DNA from: Azadirachta indica | Taxonomy: Eukaryota; Streptophyta; Magnoliopsida; Sapindales; Meliaceae | Length of the DNA: 64,000 bases | Assembly: GCA_022749755.1 (NCBI GenBank) | Contig: CM040441.1 | Span: 6,184,890 to 6,248,889 of the forward strand | Reading direction: 5' to 3' | Part shown: positions 24,107-35,990 of the stretch, one piece after another | Numbering within the stretch: position 1 is the first letter of the stretch | How the letters are laid out: each line of letters starts with the position of its first letter | Program-made: the position numbers and the translations under genes | Notes under the pieces: generated by a model | The model's input: the letters and a program-made list of their open reading frames with translations, nothing else | Database searches by the model: none | Told to the model about the DNA's origin: nothing

Positions 24107-24440
24107 TAAAACTACAAGAAAAAAAAAAAGTCTTTTGCCGCTAAAAAAATCAGTTATAAATATTATAAGTTCAAAAACAAAAGAAGTTTTTGCCTTGGAA
24201 TTTTGACCAATTGGGACCAAATATTGTAGATTGCTATAAGTACGGTCACAAAATATATATTATCATTTGCAGCTATTTTAAGCCATTATAAAAAGTATTC
24301 GCATCCAATTTTATGATTGTTAAGTAGCAGTCGCAAATAAGTTTAAAAAATAGTTTCCTTTTTTGTCACCACGTTTCATTGCCAAATATTCAGGTGCAAA
24401 ATATATTATATATAGTTTTTTTCATTGCTCTAGTTTTAGT
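24107..24440. mobile_element. Possible small CACTA-type element
   Basis: The left end reads 'ctacaagaaaaaaaa', like the CACTACAAGAAAA end of plant En/Spm (CACTA) elements with the first base changed. Subterminal motifs 'tttgccgctaa' and 'gtcgcaaataagt' fit that group. The right side near 24415-24440 ('tttttttcattgctctag') is a poor inverted match. No transposase. Low confidence, because only one end is convincing. Confidence 0.35.
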
Positions 24441-24653
24441 TCAAAAATTTGCTGAAACAACTCTTCTTCAACTCAACCAATGAAAATTTTTTAAAAAATA
24501 AAGGCAAAACGGAAATTTGTGATGGAAATCAAGCGTAATCAAGGCATTTACTTATTAAAGGATAAGTGGTATGATCTTCAGAATTTTCAAGAAGATGTAT
24601 AAATGAACATACAATATTCTCCCGTCTTTGTAGAATTAAAAATGCCAACGAAT

Positions 24654-24735
24654 TCAATTAATTAATGAGTTCATGGACGCTTGAATCTCTTCCATTAATG
24701 TTCTTCCTTTTGTTTCAGGTACATACATACTTGAT
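24654..24735 (-). pseudogene. Terminal-exon relic of a sugar transporter (ERD6/MST type)
   Basis: On the minus strand, starting about 24722, the reading is VPETKGRTLMEEIQASMNS followed after three residues by a stop (24654-24656). PETKGrtlEEIQAS is the conserved C-terminal signature of plant sugar/H+ symporters of the major facilitator superfamily. An acceptor-like 'caag' precedes it. No transmembrane exons were found upstream within the next kilobase, so this is probably an isolated exon fragment. Confidence 0.5.
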
Positions 24736-25753
24736 GGTAAAAATTTGAGCCCAATTGAATTAATTAATCAATACATGCAATTAAAAATACCCATCTCTTC
24801 CAATGTTTCTTCCAATTTGGTCCCTTTATAGAGTGACAAAATCTGCAAGCAATTAGGCAATTTGAATGAAAGGCACACCAAACTAACATCAAGGAGTAAA
24901 ATATTTAGAAATATATTCAGATAATGTTAATTAACTCTGACATTATAAGCAAAAGAATTGGACCCATCCCACTGAAAAGAGACAATTTAAATCTGAAGTT
25001 GCGAGAGAGGAGTAGGCCACACAACTACCAAAACGCAAATACCAGAGATGGGGAATGAATTATTTTCTATTGTTTAATCACCAAATTATTGCTTTGAATG
25101 AAACACCATATCTCCAACCTAGTCACAGAAGCATTGTCATACATAACTCTAAGCTACACCAACGCCACACGTCATTTATTTACCTCATGGGTGAGTTTTG
25201 ATTTCCTTTTATGTTTTTTTTTTTTTAATTTGGAAAAGAGATTTCCTGCTACCTGTCTGGTACTAACTGTTCATATTGTTTGTAATAAAAACACTCTCAC
25301 AAAATAATTAATGATATCAAAAACTTATAAAAAGTATGAAATTTATAAAATAGGGACATGAATTTTATATTACATTAATGTGACAACAATTAATTGTTTT
25401 TGTGTAATTAATAATTTTTATATATTTTTTTTTCTAACATCAAACTAGTAATGCTTTTGTAAAAATTAAGATAATAATTTTTCTATAACAATAAAAAATT
25501 AAGTATAGATTTCTAAACTCATATTCATTAATCAAAATGAAAAAAAAATATATATTTTTGTAACATTGAACTAATAATAATTTTGTAAAAAATTCACATA
25601 CAAATTAAAAATAATATTATTTTGTGAAATAAAGAATAAAAAATAACATTGTAAACTTAAATTAATTTAGAAAATATATACTATATATATTTTATTAATT
25701 AATATGTATATTAATTAATAAAATAAGTAAGGTGGGAAAACATGTACTCTATG

Positions 25754-25785
<32 letters not shown>

Positions 25786-26146
25786 TTTGTTACAATAACA
25801 ATATAATAACATATATGTCATGGGAAAATGTATATTATATATATATTTTTTATCTTATTCTATACTTATTACTCTATATGCATGTAAAAGGATAATATGA
25901 TAAAACAACACATTTTCTGTTAATTTAGCATAAAATTTCTAACGACAGTAAGTTTTGGGATTCTTTATTCTAATATAAAAAATACTGCACACTGTATTCA
26001 TAACAGGCGGTTAAGATATTTTTGCCAATAAATTATTTATGTAAAATATTATTAAATTTCAAATTTCAAATTTTTAGAAGAACAGATTGTAGGAGAAAGA
26101 AAATAAAAAAAAAAGTAAAAAATTAAACTCAGTATCATTTAGTTAT
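24736..26146. other. AT-rich non-coding stretch with a TA microsatellite
   Basis: No gene was recognised. A (TA)n run lies at about 25757-25780. From about 25310 the sequence is very AT-rich with several imperfect repeats of 'gtaaaaattaa' and 'aactaataat' type. A 69-codon plus frame at 25098-25307 has no features I recognise. Confidence 0.5.
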
Positions 26147-26306
26147 TGGATGGAAGCAATGGTGGAGCCACATTAGAGCCCTAAAAAAATTTTTGGGCGA
26201 CAATTTTACCCTTTAAATTATATTTTTCTGGTCTTGGCCCCCGAAAATTTTGAATCCTTATATTTTGACCCCCTCAAAATATTAATTCCGGATCCTGGAT
26301 GGAAGC
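26147..26306. mobile_element. 138-bp insertion flanked by a perfect 11-bp direct repeat
   Basis: The sequence 'tggatggaagc' occurs at 26147-26157 and again at 26296-26306, bracketing 138 bases. The insert starts 'aatggtggagccac' and ends 'aattccggatcc', wording common at the ends of plant transposon remnants of the 'ggcggagcca' type. The direct repeat looks like a target-site duplication. Its length exceeds the usual 8 bp of hAT elements, so a non-LTR origin is possible. Class not resolved. Confidence 0.55.
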
Positions 26307-27029
26307 GCATATGTAATCTGATGGCGAAATACATCATTTGTGCATTCAAATTCTGACTACGTAAACACATCAAGAAGTGCATATGTAATCTAAAACATGT
26401 CAAAATCTTTGCATATGACCTCAAAACATCTAGCTGTATAGCTACTCGCATAACAAAATCAATGGGAATTTATGAAAAGAGAGTTATGACATTAATATAT
26501 ATAATTCTGAGACATGAAAAACAATACCAATAAGAGTCACTCCCCTCGAGGCTACGACACACCTGCTACATAATTCTCATTGAACTTGGTTGAAAGTTTA
26601 TAGACACGAAGTTTGCAACAAGTAAATAATGAAATTCGTACCTGATATGCTGTTGCTAGTACTCCCCTGAGGTCTTTCATTGTATCTCAATGATGTGTAC
26701 TGGCATCTATTTGTTTAAAGAGTGCAAGCAATGGTGTAGTTGAATTCCCAATTTGAATATTATTTGTTGAATACAAGGATTAACTAAAGTACCGCATATA
26801 AGAAATAACTCATTCCAAGCTAAAAAAATCCAATTATTTTGCAGATCATGGATTTTTCCACAGGAGAGGGCTGCTTTTGGTCTTATATTATGTGTTCTTT
26901 TCTTTAGTGCTCTATATTATTTTCTACACAAACTGATGTCATTTTCTTTTGTTAATCAGTCGCCAAAAAGAAAAGAAGCAAAACATATTAAACCACTTCT
27001 ATAATTGTAGGATTAGATATCAAAATCAT
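26307..27029. other. Non-coding stretch left of TNL3
   Basis: Slightly GC-richer than its surroundings, with an exon-like minus-strand piece ending in a donor-like 'atcag|gtacg' near 26642. I could not assign it to a family. No other features. Confidence 0.4.
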
Positions 27030-29400
27030 TAACATTTCAAGATCTGTTAGGCTCTCAATCGATGGGGGAACTTCTTATATTCTTGTCCCTGCTAAAGTTA
27101 GCTCTCTTACCTTCCCTGAAATCCTTGGAAATTCTGTGGGATGAGTGAAGGAGAAATCAATGGTTATTGGAGATCCAAAACAAATATTGTGCGTAAAGCA
27201 ACTAAGACTGGTACAGCGCTTCAAACACAAAATACCAAGGTTGTCGAAATTCTGAATAGATGAAGGGATGGAAAGCAGCTTCATGCTGTTCAAAAGATTT
27301 ACTCTTTCAAGATTTGAGATTTTTAAAGGATCTGGAAATTTAGTGAGACATCGACAGTGTTGGAGATCAATATATTTTAAATTGAAAGCTTCCTGTGAAA
27401 ATATATAAACAATTACTCAAACAAATTAGCACCAACGAATTTCACAATTAAATTTCAAATAAAAAAACATATATATAATTTGGTAGAATGCAATACCTTT
27501 TTCTCTTGCCAGAGTTGTTCAACGCTACTATATGGCAAGTTAAGTTTAATAAGATTTTTTGGACTGAAATTTTTTGGTAACGTTCTCAAAGGATATTTAT
27601 GCCAATGTAAATATCTCAATTTGTCAGAGAGATATTTAAGACCTTGGTAATGATGTACTTTACAATATGCATCAACAAAGCCAATTTGTTCTGGCACATA
27701 AAATTTCAGCATTCTTAGATTGTACATATTTGCAGAGGCTGTAGAATCTAAATTTATGCATCTTGTTTTTTGAAAAATCCAAAAATATGCCTTTAATTGA
27801 ATTGGTCCCTGAAAATAAAAAAAACAATAATGATAACAAAAAAGAATAATTGAATAACTTTTTTTGCAAATTTTATAAAATTGATTTTAAATTCATAAAA
27901 GGAGGTGTGCATGGCTTGATTATTTATCCAGCATATATAAAAAAAGTTTAAAAGAAATAAAATAAATTAATTAAGCTCTACATGACCTTATTTTTGTTTA
28001 AGACATGACAAATATCCTCATGATAGCACAACCTGTTACATTTTCCTGGCTCATCTTTTGATTCTTGGTGAACAAATTCCTGACCCCTATCTTGTAACAA
28101 ATCAGGCATTTCTAGCTTATTGCATGATTTTATTATGAGTGATTTATCAACCAAGACATTCAACCCATAATGCATTAAGCTACGATCATCAACAATTGAC
28201 ATCACATAATCTTTATCACATCCTCTAAAGAAACACGCAATGTCAATAAATATATTCTTTAGTTTCGGGTTCAATTTGTCACAACAAATTGTTATCACAT
28301 CATAAATATGAGGATTAGATATCTGTTTCAAGTTGTTTAGTGCATTTTCCCAATATGGTATGGTCTTCCCATAAAGGGAGGAACCCAACAACTTAAGTAC
28401 TAGGGGATAACCTTTTGTGTAATCTACAACCCTCTCCGCCAGCACCATAAAATCTTGAGGGCAAGAGCTTCTTCCAAGTGCATTAATGCAGAAAAGTTCA
28501 AGAGCTTCATTGTTTTTCAAATTTTCAACCGTAGTTATCAAGCACACTTCTATCTCTAGTGGTTATGATGATTCTACTTCCCAAGCCTAATCCTTTAAGC
28601 CCTTTAGCTAAAACTTCTAATTGCTCCAATTTATCTACATCATCAAGAACAGTGAAAACCTTCATGCATTGGAGCCTCTTCTTAGTATAATAAGGTATAT
28701 TGGGACCTTCTTTTTCTAAACTTTCATCTGATAAATATGAAAAGATTTGCTTTTGTAGATATTCCAATCCTCCCTCTCGTTGAGTTTTTTGTCTCACATT
28801 TGCCATGAAACACTTCCCTTCATAATCACTTAAATATTGCTTAAAAATAGCTTCAGCAAGAGTTGTTTTACCTATATCACGCAAGCCTCAAATTTGTACA
28901 ATTTGAAAATCTTGCAATCCAAAACATAATAGTGACTTAACTTTGTTCAATTTGCGAATTGATTTCAGCAAGACCATCTGAATCAGTTGAGATAATTATA
29001 TCTTCTTTTTCCTTCAAAATAACTTGGACAATTACATTTACAAGTTTTGCTCGTACCTAGCAAGTAAGAAAATAGAAGAACATGAGCTAAAATGGATGGA
29101 GAAAAAACCAAGAAAATTGCACAATTATATATTGATCCTTTCCTAATTAATTGAGGATATAGATGAGATTGTTACCTGAATTTGATGGATTCATGTCCAA
29201 CTAAATAAGAAAATTCTATCAATGCATCTCTCCATTTGAACCATTTTGAGTATCTTCTTGAAGTGTTTTTTATGCTTAGTAAATGCCTTTTCAAAACTTC
29301 TAGTTTGATTTTGCACATCAGATGGATGAACATGGTAAAAATTTGATATAACAATTTGGCCACTTAAATTTCTTGTATTCAAGAATCTTGACAACTTCAT
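27030..29400 (-). pseudogene. TNL3: truncated TIR-NBS-LRR pseudogene
   Basis: Only the C-terminal half of the TIR remains (29400-29176, matching the region from the catalytic glutamate onward). Then come the NB-ARC exon (about 29056-27987), exon 3 (about 27808-27497) and the first LRR part of exon 4 (27392 to about 27030), where similarity to the TNLs stops. Defects include a frameshift and a TGA just before the P-loop, which itself reads GLRDIGKTT instead of GIGGIGKTT. A frameshift follows TTRDRSVLDNYG, MHD is changed to MPD, exon 3 is one base short at its start, and its 5' part is frameshifted. It is more diverged from TNL1 than TNL2 and TNL4 are. The TIR start and the C-JID exon are missing. 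Confidence 0.88.
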
Positions 29401-30204
29401 CCAAACATAATTATTCTTACATACAGAATTTCAACAGCCTTATTACCAATATCCATTTTGGATTGATCTCTTATAACTTTTAATCTGCCCAATCTATCAC
29501 TTGAAAAAAAAAAAAGAGGCCGTAATCAGTATCTTGATGAGGTGTATTTAGTAACAACCAGAGACCACAAACATAAGAAGGCAGTTGGATTTTACTTTGG
29601 CCCACCGGGTTGTATAGAAAACAAAAAAAATATATAATAAAGAAAAATATTTTATTCGAGCAATTATTAAAAATTTGAATCAATATTCATGGAAAACCAA
29701 AATCTCAAACTCCAAAAATGATAACAATATAACACTATCACATCAATTTGTATCAATAGCATTAATATAAACACGATATTTAAGTTAAAAAAAAAATCGA
29801 GTATTCCCATTTTTTTAGCAAGTTGAAATTACATGGTATTAATATCTCATATTTAGTAACATTATAACTTATTCAAAATTTTATCACGTATACAACAGTC
29901 GGTCAAATCAATTCAGACATTAGATCTATTAGCTACAAACCCATTACATCTGTTTATATTCAAAATAAAAATATAACTAATTAATCAAACTATATGCAAC
30001 TCATCCATGGTTAACTATTATGGTACGAGGAATAAAGAAATAACATAAACAAGAATGGTCAATATATATGTCGATTTATTGCAAGATTAATATAAACAAA
30101 TAATAATAACAATAATGTTTAGACTTGGGGTATTGTACGATGCTCAAGAGTCTTTCAACTAGCATTTGTAAAGTGAAATCTCCTGGGAAACTTTATCTTA
30201 ATAA
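29401..30204. other. Non-coding stretch upstream of TNL3
   Basis: The expected N-terminal TIR coding sequence is absent and replaced by unrelated AT-rich sequence. A 67-codon minus frame at 29480-29683 has no known features. No element ends were recognised. Confidence 0.5.
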
Positions 30205-30600
30205 TTACTCTAAACTTGGCAGATAATGATTTAGAAATGACAGATATTAAAGAGCTGCCACTTCAGTCGAACATCCAGTAGCCCTTACAACATTGAACTT
30301 GACGGGCTGCCTTAAACTTAATAATTTGCCAGAGAATGTGGGGAATTTAAAATCTTTGCAGATACTCTGTGCAACTGATTCAGCCACTATTCAACTACCA
30401 TCCTCTGTAGCAAATTTAAAAGAACTTAAAAGCAGTTTGGTGTTCTGGATGTAGAGGTTTGGCATTGCCTCCATTGTTATCTGGTTTATTTTCTTTAACA
30501 GAGCCTGATTTAAGCTGCTGTAATATTTCCTTGACTGCCTCAATTCTGAGACTGGAATTTAAGTGGAAATGCTAGCAAATGTAGGGTGCATTCGGTAGAA
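30205..30600 (+). pseudogene. LRR relic of a different TNL, on the opposite strand
   Basis: The plus strand reads TNL-type leucine-rich repeats in pieces. One open stretch at about 30262-30450 includes LTTLNLTGCLKLNNLPENVG followed by NLKSLQILCATDSATIQLPSS. A second frame at about 30440-30510 reads SGCRGLALPPLLSGLFSLTE. The first piece differs from the LRRs of TNL1-TNL4 and the piece runs opposite to all four, so it comes from another TNL lineage or an inverted copy. Frameshifts and a stop break it. No TIR or NB-ARC was found near it. Confidence 0.65.
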
Positions 30601-31317
30601 TTTTATCCATGTACCAGCTAACGAGGAATCAAACTGAGGACTAAATGATATGAGAAGTGACAATACATATACATCAGGATCAATTTCTTACAGTAGAGAG
30701 ATAGATGGTGAATATTCTTGCCTCGTATGCTTCCAATGCCGGACCAAAATAAACAGATCTGCAACCTGGAAGGAAGCATAGTTTGTCAAATAGATCAAAA
30801 TTCGACAGTGGAAAAGAAATTCTTGTCTACTAAATCTGCAGATTAATGGGAGTAAGTAAATAAGGTATAATTCTAAAATATAGTCGTGTAGACTAATTAC
30901 TGGAAAAAGCTTGCAGAACGTTCACTTTCAAGAAGAATATAACAGAGCATTAAATGCCAATTTCCGCAATTTAACACAATTTGCAGCAATTGTGAAGAAT
31001 TTTTGTTGAAAAGATATTTGACGTAAAAAAACACATTAAGAAGATAAAAGAAAGCAAAAATTAAGTAGAAAAATTGGACTTACATTAAAAAGGCAAAGAA
31101 CTTTGTTGATTAGCACTCTGCAAATTCTCTTGGGTCTTGCTTTCCTTGAAGTTAATCGTGCCTTCAACAGCCCTCATGGGATAAAAATAAAGCTCGAGTA
31201 ATACTCTGATTAATTCTCAAGTGACTACAAATTCTTTGTAGAATCAGAAAGCTTTAATGTATACAATATAATTAAATGACCAAACTTACCTGAAGTTCAT
31301 TCGTGCCTCCCCAAACA
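30601..31317 (-). other. 3' flank of TNL4
   Basis: About 31070-31317 matches the 3' flanks of TNL1 and TNL2, including a preserved GTAAGT donor in the 3' UTR context ('cttcag|gtaagt' on the minus strand, about 31290). The part 30601-31070 shows nothing recognisable. Confidence 0.5.
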
Positions 31318-34300
31318 ACTGAAGTCAAGCCCCAAGCAACGAAATATTTGAGAAAGAAAGGAACTCTGTTGCTGAGGAGAGTTGATTTCCTACTCGTCAG
31401 ATCTGCCAGTACTTCCACTTCCAATAGAAGTTGCGCTTCTGCTGGCCTCATCATGGAATTGATTATGCAATTTCCTACATTCCTCTTCAGTTGGTGGCAC
31501 CATGTTTACTGTAAAAGTGTTGGGTTTTGTCTCAATGGGATGTGCATATAGTAGACACACCCCGCAACATTTCTCCTTTACTTTTTGTTTGTCGCGGGCG
31601 GGGTAGAAGTCAAATGAGAAAGATGTATGGCCGTCAAAATCAGGTAAGCAAGGATCAAACCAAAGACAGACACGATCTGAATCATAAATTATGTAGTCGT
31701 CAAACGGCAAAACCAAAGGCATGTTCTTTAACGAGAATGTGGCACCAACACATTTGCTTTCAAAACGGTATTTACAATTTACTCCAAACAGCCTACTAGA
31801 ATGAAAAATATCTTCAAATGCAATAACAACACAAAGAGCAAATCCAACGAAGTTTCTGTTACAACAAAGATTTGGCAGTTGAATAGTAATTGAAGATCCT
31901 AAACTTTGATTGCTGAACCATTCAGGAATTCCACTTCCAGGTAAACATATGCTGAACCCACGTGGAAAGAGAGTATCCACCCATAAATAATTTGAAAATC
32001 ATAAATTCTGATATGATATAACAAGAAGAAATATATATAGAGAAAGACAATTGCGTACCCCATGGTAGAATTCTCTTAAAGATGTAGTTGCCATATGTTT
32101 AATCCTTAGTTGTGAATCTGCCAAAACGTTGCCGTTTGTGTTTTCATTTAATTTCATGCAATTAGAGAATTCTAACAGCCTACTGAGTCTGAAGCCATCG
32201 TACGGCTTTTTGGATAATTTATCTAGTACAGATGCATCCAATTCATCCAGACGTGATGGAAACTCTGGTAAAGCCTTAAGTCGTTTGCAATTCAGCGCTT
32301 CTAAATAAAATAGATGTGGTGGAAGCTCTGGTAATGATTGAAGCATATTGCAGTTGCTCAAGGTAAGTTAATTGATAAAGTCTAGAGAGTTACTTGATAC
32401 TTGTAGGCAAGCTTTCAAACTTATTTCCCTCTAGATTTAACCATTTCAATGAGGATAGACAGCCAATATCTTGTGGTATTTCTTTCATATCACAGTAACG
32501 TATTCTCAGTTCTGTTAGAGAAGAAAAACCTAATAATGGAGGCAATACAAAACCTCTGCATTCGGAAGATTGAAGGCTTCCAATTTTGTTTGAATCTCTC
32601 ATTGAGTATGGTATTTGAGTGATGGCTGATTTCTCTCCAGACATTTCGAACATGGATTTTAAATTCTGCTGGTTTTCTGGCAAACTATGAATGTCAGAGC
32701 GACCTATCAAATACAAATATCCAAGTCATTCTACATTTTGAATTGAAGATGGCAGCTCCTTAATTGCCGTAGATTCAAATCGAATATGAGTTAAACTTTC
32801 CATTTTCTCCAAGATCTCTGGAAAACTCTCAACCTTTCAGCAATCACTAAGGTTAAGCCAAGAAAGAGATTTCAACTTACAAATGCTAGTTGGAAGAATC
32901 TTCAGCCTTGTGCAAGAACTTAGATCTAAACTTTCAAGATCAGTTAGACCCTCAATTGATGAGGGAACTTCTTCTACTGCTGTTCCTCCTAAATGTAGGT
33001 TCATTTTTTTTCCTGAAATCTTTGGAAATTCCGTGAGATTAACACAGTAGGACAAATCAATGGTTATTGGAGATAAAAAATGAATGTTCCGTGGAAAGCG
33101 GCTAAGATTGTTGCAGCCCGTCAAACACAAGATCCCAAAGTTATTGAAATTCTGAATGTATGAGGGAATGAAAGGCAACATCACACAATTCAAAAGATTT
33201 AGTATCTTAAGATTTGGGGTTTCTAAAGGGTCCGGGATCTTTGTGAGATATTGAGAGTGGTGAAGATAAATATATTTTAAGTTGTAAGCTTCTTGTAAAA
33301 GTATAAATAAATTAGTATTAATGAATTTCATAGTGGTATAAAATAAAAATATATATTTAATTAGGTGGAATAATTATAATACCTTTTTTCCTTCCCAGAG
33401 CTAATGGTATGCAAAGTCTAATGAGATTCTTCGGATTAAAATCCTTAGGCAATGTGCTATGAGGATATCCATGCCAATGAAAATATTTCAATTCATCAAA
33501 AAGATATTTAAAATATTCAGAAAGATGAGCTCTTGATCTCATATTGGATACGTCCAAATGCTCAGGCGTATAAAATTTAAACATTTTTAGACTAGTCATT
33601 TTTGCAAAGGCTTTGTAATCTAGATTTATGTCTTTTATTTTCAACAAATCCAATAATATGTCTCTAATTGAATTTGTCCCCTAATAAAGAAAAGGAATAA
33701 TAATAAATAACCAAAAATGGTTAAAAATTGAAAAAACTAATTACAAAATTGTTTTTAAATACCGAAAACAAAATGCATATAATTTGATTCTTTATGCAAC
33801 ATCTATACCCAAGAAAAAGTAAGTAATAAAGAAAAAGGAGTTAAAATAATGCACCTTGTAAGAATCCAAAAAATACCAATACAATTTCTTAATTAATAAA
33901 GAATGTAAATAATGTAAATATGAAACAAAAATTGATAGTTATACCTAATTTTAGTGAATTTATATCTAGATAGATAGGATGCTTCAATCAAAGAATCCCT
34001 CCATTTTTGAACCTTTTCTGGTATCTTCTTTAAACATTTTTCTTGCTCAACAAAAGCTTTCCTATAACCTCCCGTTTGCTTTTGCACTTTGGAAAAATGA
34101 ACATGGTCGAAAATAAGTATAACAATTTAGCTATTTAATTTCTTGCATTCAAGAATCTTGACAAGTTCGTCCAAATACTATTTGAAAGAAGCATTATCAT
34201 TTGAGAAAGTAATTATTGAAATTTTTGTGCTTGAATTGCATTTAAAATAGTAGGAAAAATCTCATCTCCTATTTTAAGATCTTCATCAATAAAGGTCTTT

Positions 34301-34425
34301 ACTTTTTTTTGATACTGGCCATAAAAGAGATGACTAGTAAAAGTTTCACGGGTATTCTCTCCTCTGAAACTAAGGAAGACCTCATAATTGCAAGAAGAAG
34401 ATGATAAAGATGAAGATGATGCCAT
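31318..34425 (-). pseudogene. TNL4: TIR-LRR pseudogene that has lost its NB-ARC exon
   Basis: Exon 1 (34425-33945) starts like TNL1 but has a one-base deletion near 34215. It also has the TAG at 34178-34180 that TNL2 carries at the same codon. The NB-ARC exon is absent: only about 260 bases separate exon 1 from exon 3 (33680-33383), with intron 2-like sequence running into intron 1-like sequence. The LRR exon (about 33291-32059) has stops near 32836, 32717 and 32389. The last exon (from 31980) has a good C-JID (LPGSGIPEWF...GSSITIQLP), but the acceptor AG before it is changed to GG. A TAG at 31390-31392 truncates its tail relative to TNL1. A 19-base-type deletion removes the conserved ERLW in exon 3. 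Confidence 0.9.
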
Positions 34426-34944
34426 GAGTGAAAGGGATAGAGAGATGTTTCAAAGTAGATCAAAAGTAGAAGTATGAAAACAATGAAGATGAGGAAGAAA
34501 ATATTGAAGATGGAGCTTTAATACTTTGCAATTTTGAAAATATGAAAACAAAAGGAATATTTTGCAATTTGCTTCCATATGGCATGCGATTATTTGGTGT
34601 AATAGATCAAGGCCTCCAGAGATTTTTCATGAGATTATTTGGAACCTTAGTTAATATATATATTTGTATAAAATGTTTGGTCTCTAGCTGTTGTTTTATT
34701 GCCTAGTCTGTTCTTGGCCTTTTTGTTCAGCTATTTTGGGCTTTTTATCCTTTGTTTCTTACTGTCTTTTAAGTTTCTTTTATTAATGAAATTGCTCCAA
34801 GGTTTTGCTTGGTGCTTAGTTAACAAAAATGTAAAGTTAAATATATGAACAAATTAGACAATATTTTGCAAACTGTATTAATTACCAAGTCAAAATTATA
34901 TTTGATTGATCTTTATTTTTGCTCCAGTTTGGGTTTTGCTCTTT
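34426..34944. other. Upstream of TNL4, with a possible LINE 3' tail
   Basis: The stretch about 34690-34815 ('tgttgttttattgcctag', 'ttttgggctttttatcc', 'tattaatgaaattgctcc') has the wording of 3' ends of plant L1-type LINEs. No reverse transcriptase is nearby, and the call rests on composition only. The TNL upstream block found before TNL1 and TNL2 is not present here. Confidence 0.3.
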
Positions 34945-35990
34945 GATAATTTAAATATGAACTAATTAAATCAATGATTTGAACCGAGCTAGTGGTTTGA
35001 ACCAATTTTTTATAAATTAAAAAGAATCAATGATTTGAACCGATTTTTTCCTAAATTACAAAATAAAATTACATGTAATGGATTTAAAGTTAGGACTTCA
35101 AGGAAATTACCCAATACTTTTGCCATTGCGCCAAATGAAATTTAGTGATTATTTATCCAATCCTTAATACATAACCCTTTAAAAATATACATAATAAACT
35201 CTATTGCTAATAAATTTTTGTCTAATATCAAAAATATATAATTAAAAATAGTTATATAATCATTAAAATTTAAATTAATTTCAACTTAAAATTATTATTA
35301 TCATTAAAATAGTAAACTTTTTTTTTCTAATATAAAAAATTTATAATTTAAAATTAGTTCTATAACTACTAGATTTTAAAATAATTTGAATTTAAAATTA
35401 TTATTATCATTAAAATAATATAAAAAAATTATAATTCAAAATTTAGTTTTATAATGATTAAAATTTTAAAATAATTCAAATTTAAAATTTAAAATTTCAG
35501 GAAAATTTTATTTTTATAATAAATTGATTTATTTTCTTTAACAATTTTTTAAAAATATTATCAATATTAAATTTGAATTATTATTAAATTTTAATGGTTA
35601 TTAAATTATTTTTAAATTATAAATTTTTGTATATTAGAAAGAGTTCATTATTAATATAATTTATTATATATATTTTTAAAAGCGTTATTTATAAAAAATT
35701 GGACAATTAAATTTAAAAATATATTTGGTTTAATGGTAAGGGTATTGGTATGTTTTTTCTAAGTTCTAGGTTGAAATCTTAACAATGTAAATTTATTTTA
35801 CAATTTTAAAAAAATTGGTTAAAACTATCAGTGATAGGATATAAAAAAAAATATAAAGAGTGATACGATATTAGCTTTATTATTCACAATATATCTCACC
35901 TATTTATTGCAAAAAATAGGTTTAAACCATTGGTTCAGTTTCAATTATTGGTTCAATTAATTCATGTTTAAATTAGTAAAAGGCAAAACT
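34945..35990. mobile_element. Foldback element of about 1 kb
   Basis: The left half is an imperfect reverse complement of the right half over about 450-500 bases per arm. Paired stretches include 'aatttaaatatgaactaatt' (about 34950) with 'aattaattcatgtttaaatt' (about 35950). Others are 'ggtttgaacc' with 'ggtttaaacc', and 'acccaatacttttgccatt' (about 35110) with 'ggtaagggtattggtatg' (about 35733). No coding capacity and a highly AT-rich centre. Mutator-like or other TIR class not decided; I could not fix a target duplication. Confidence 0.65.
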
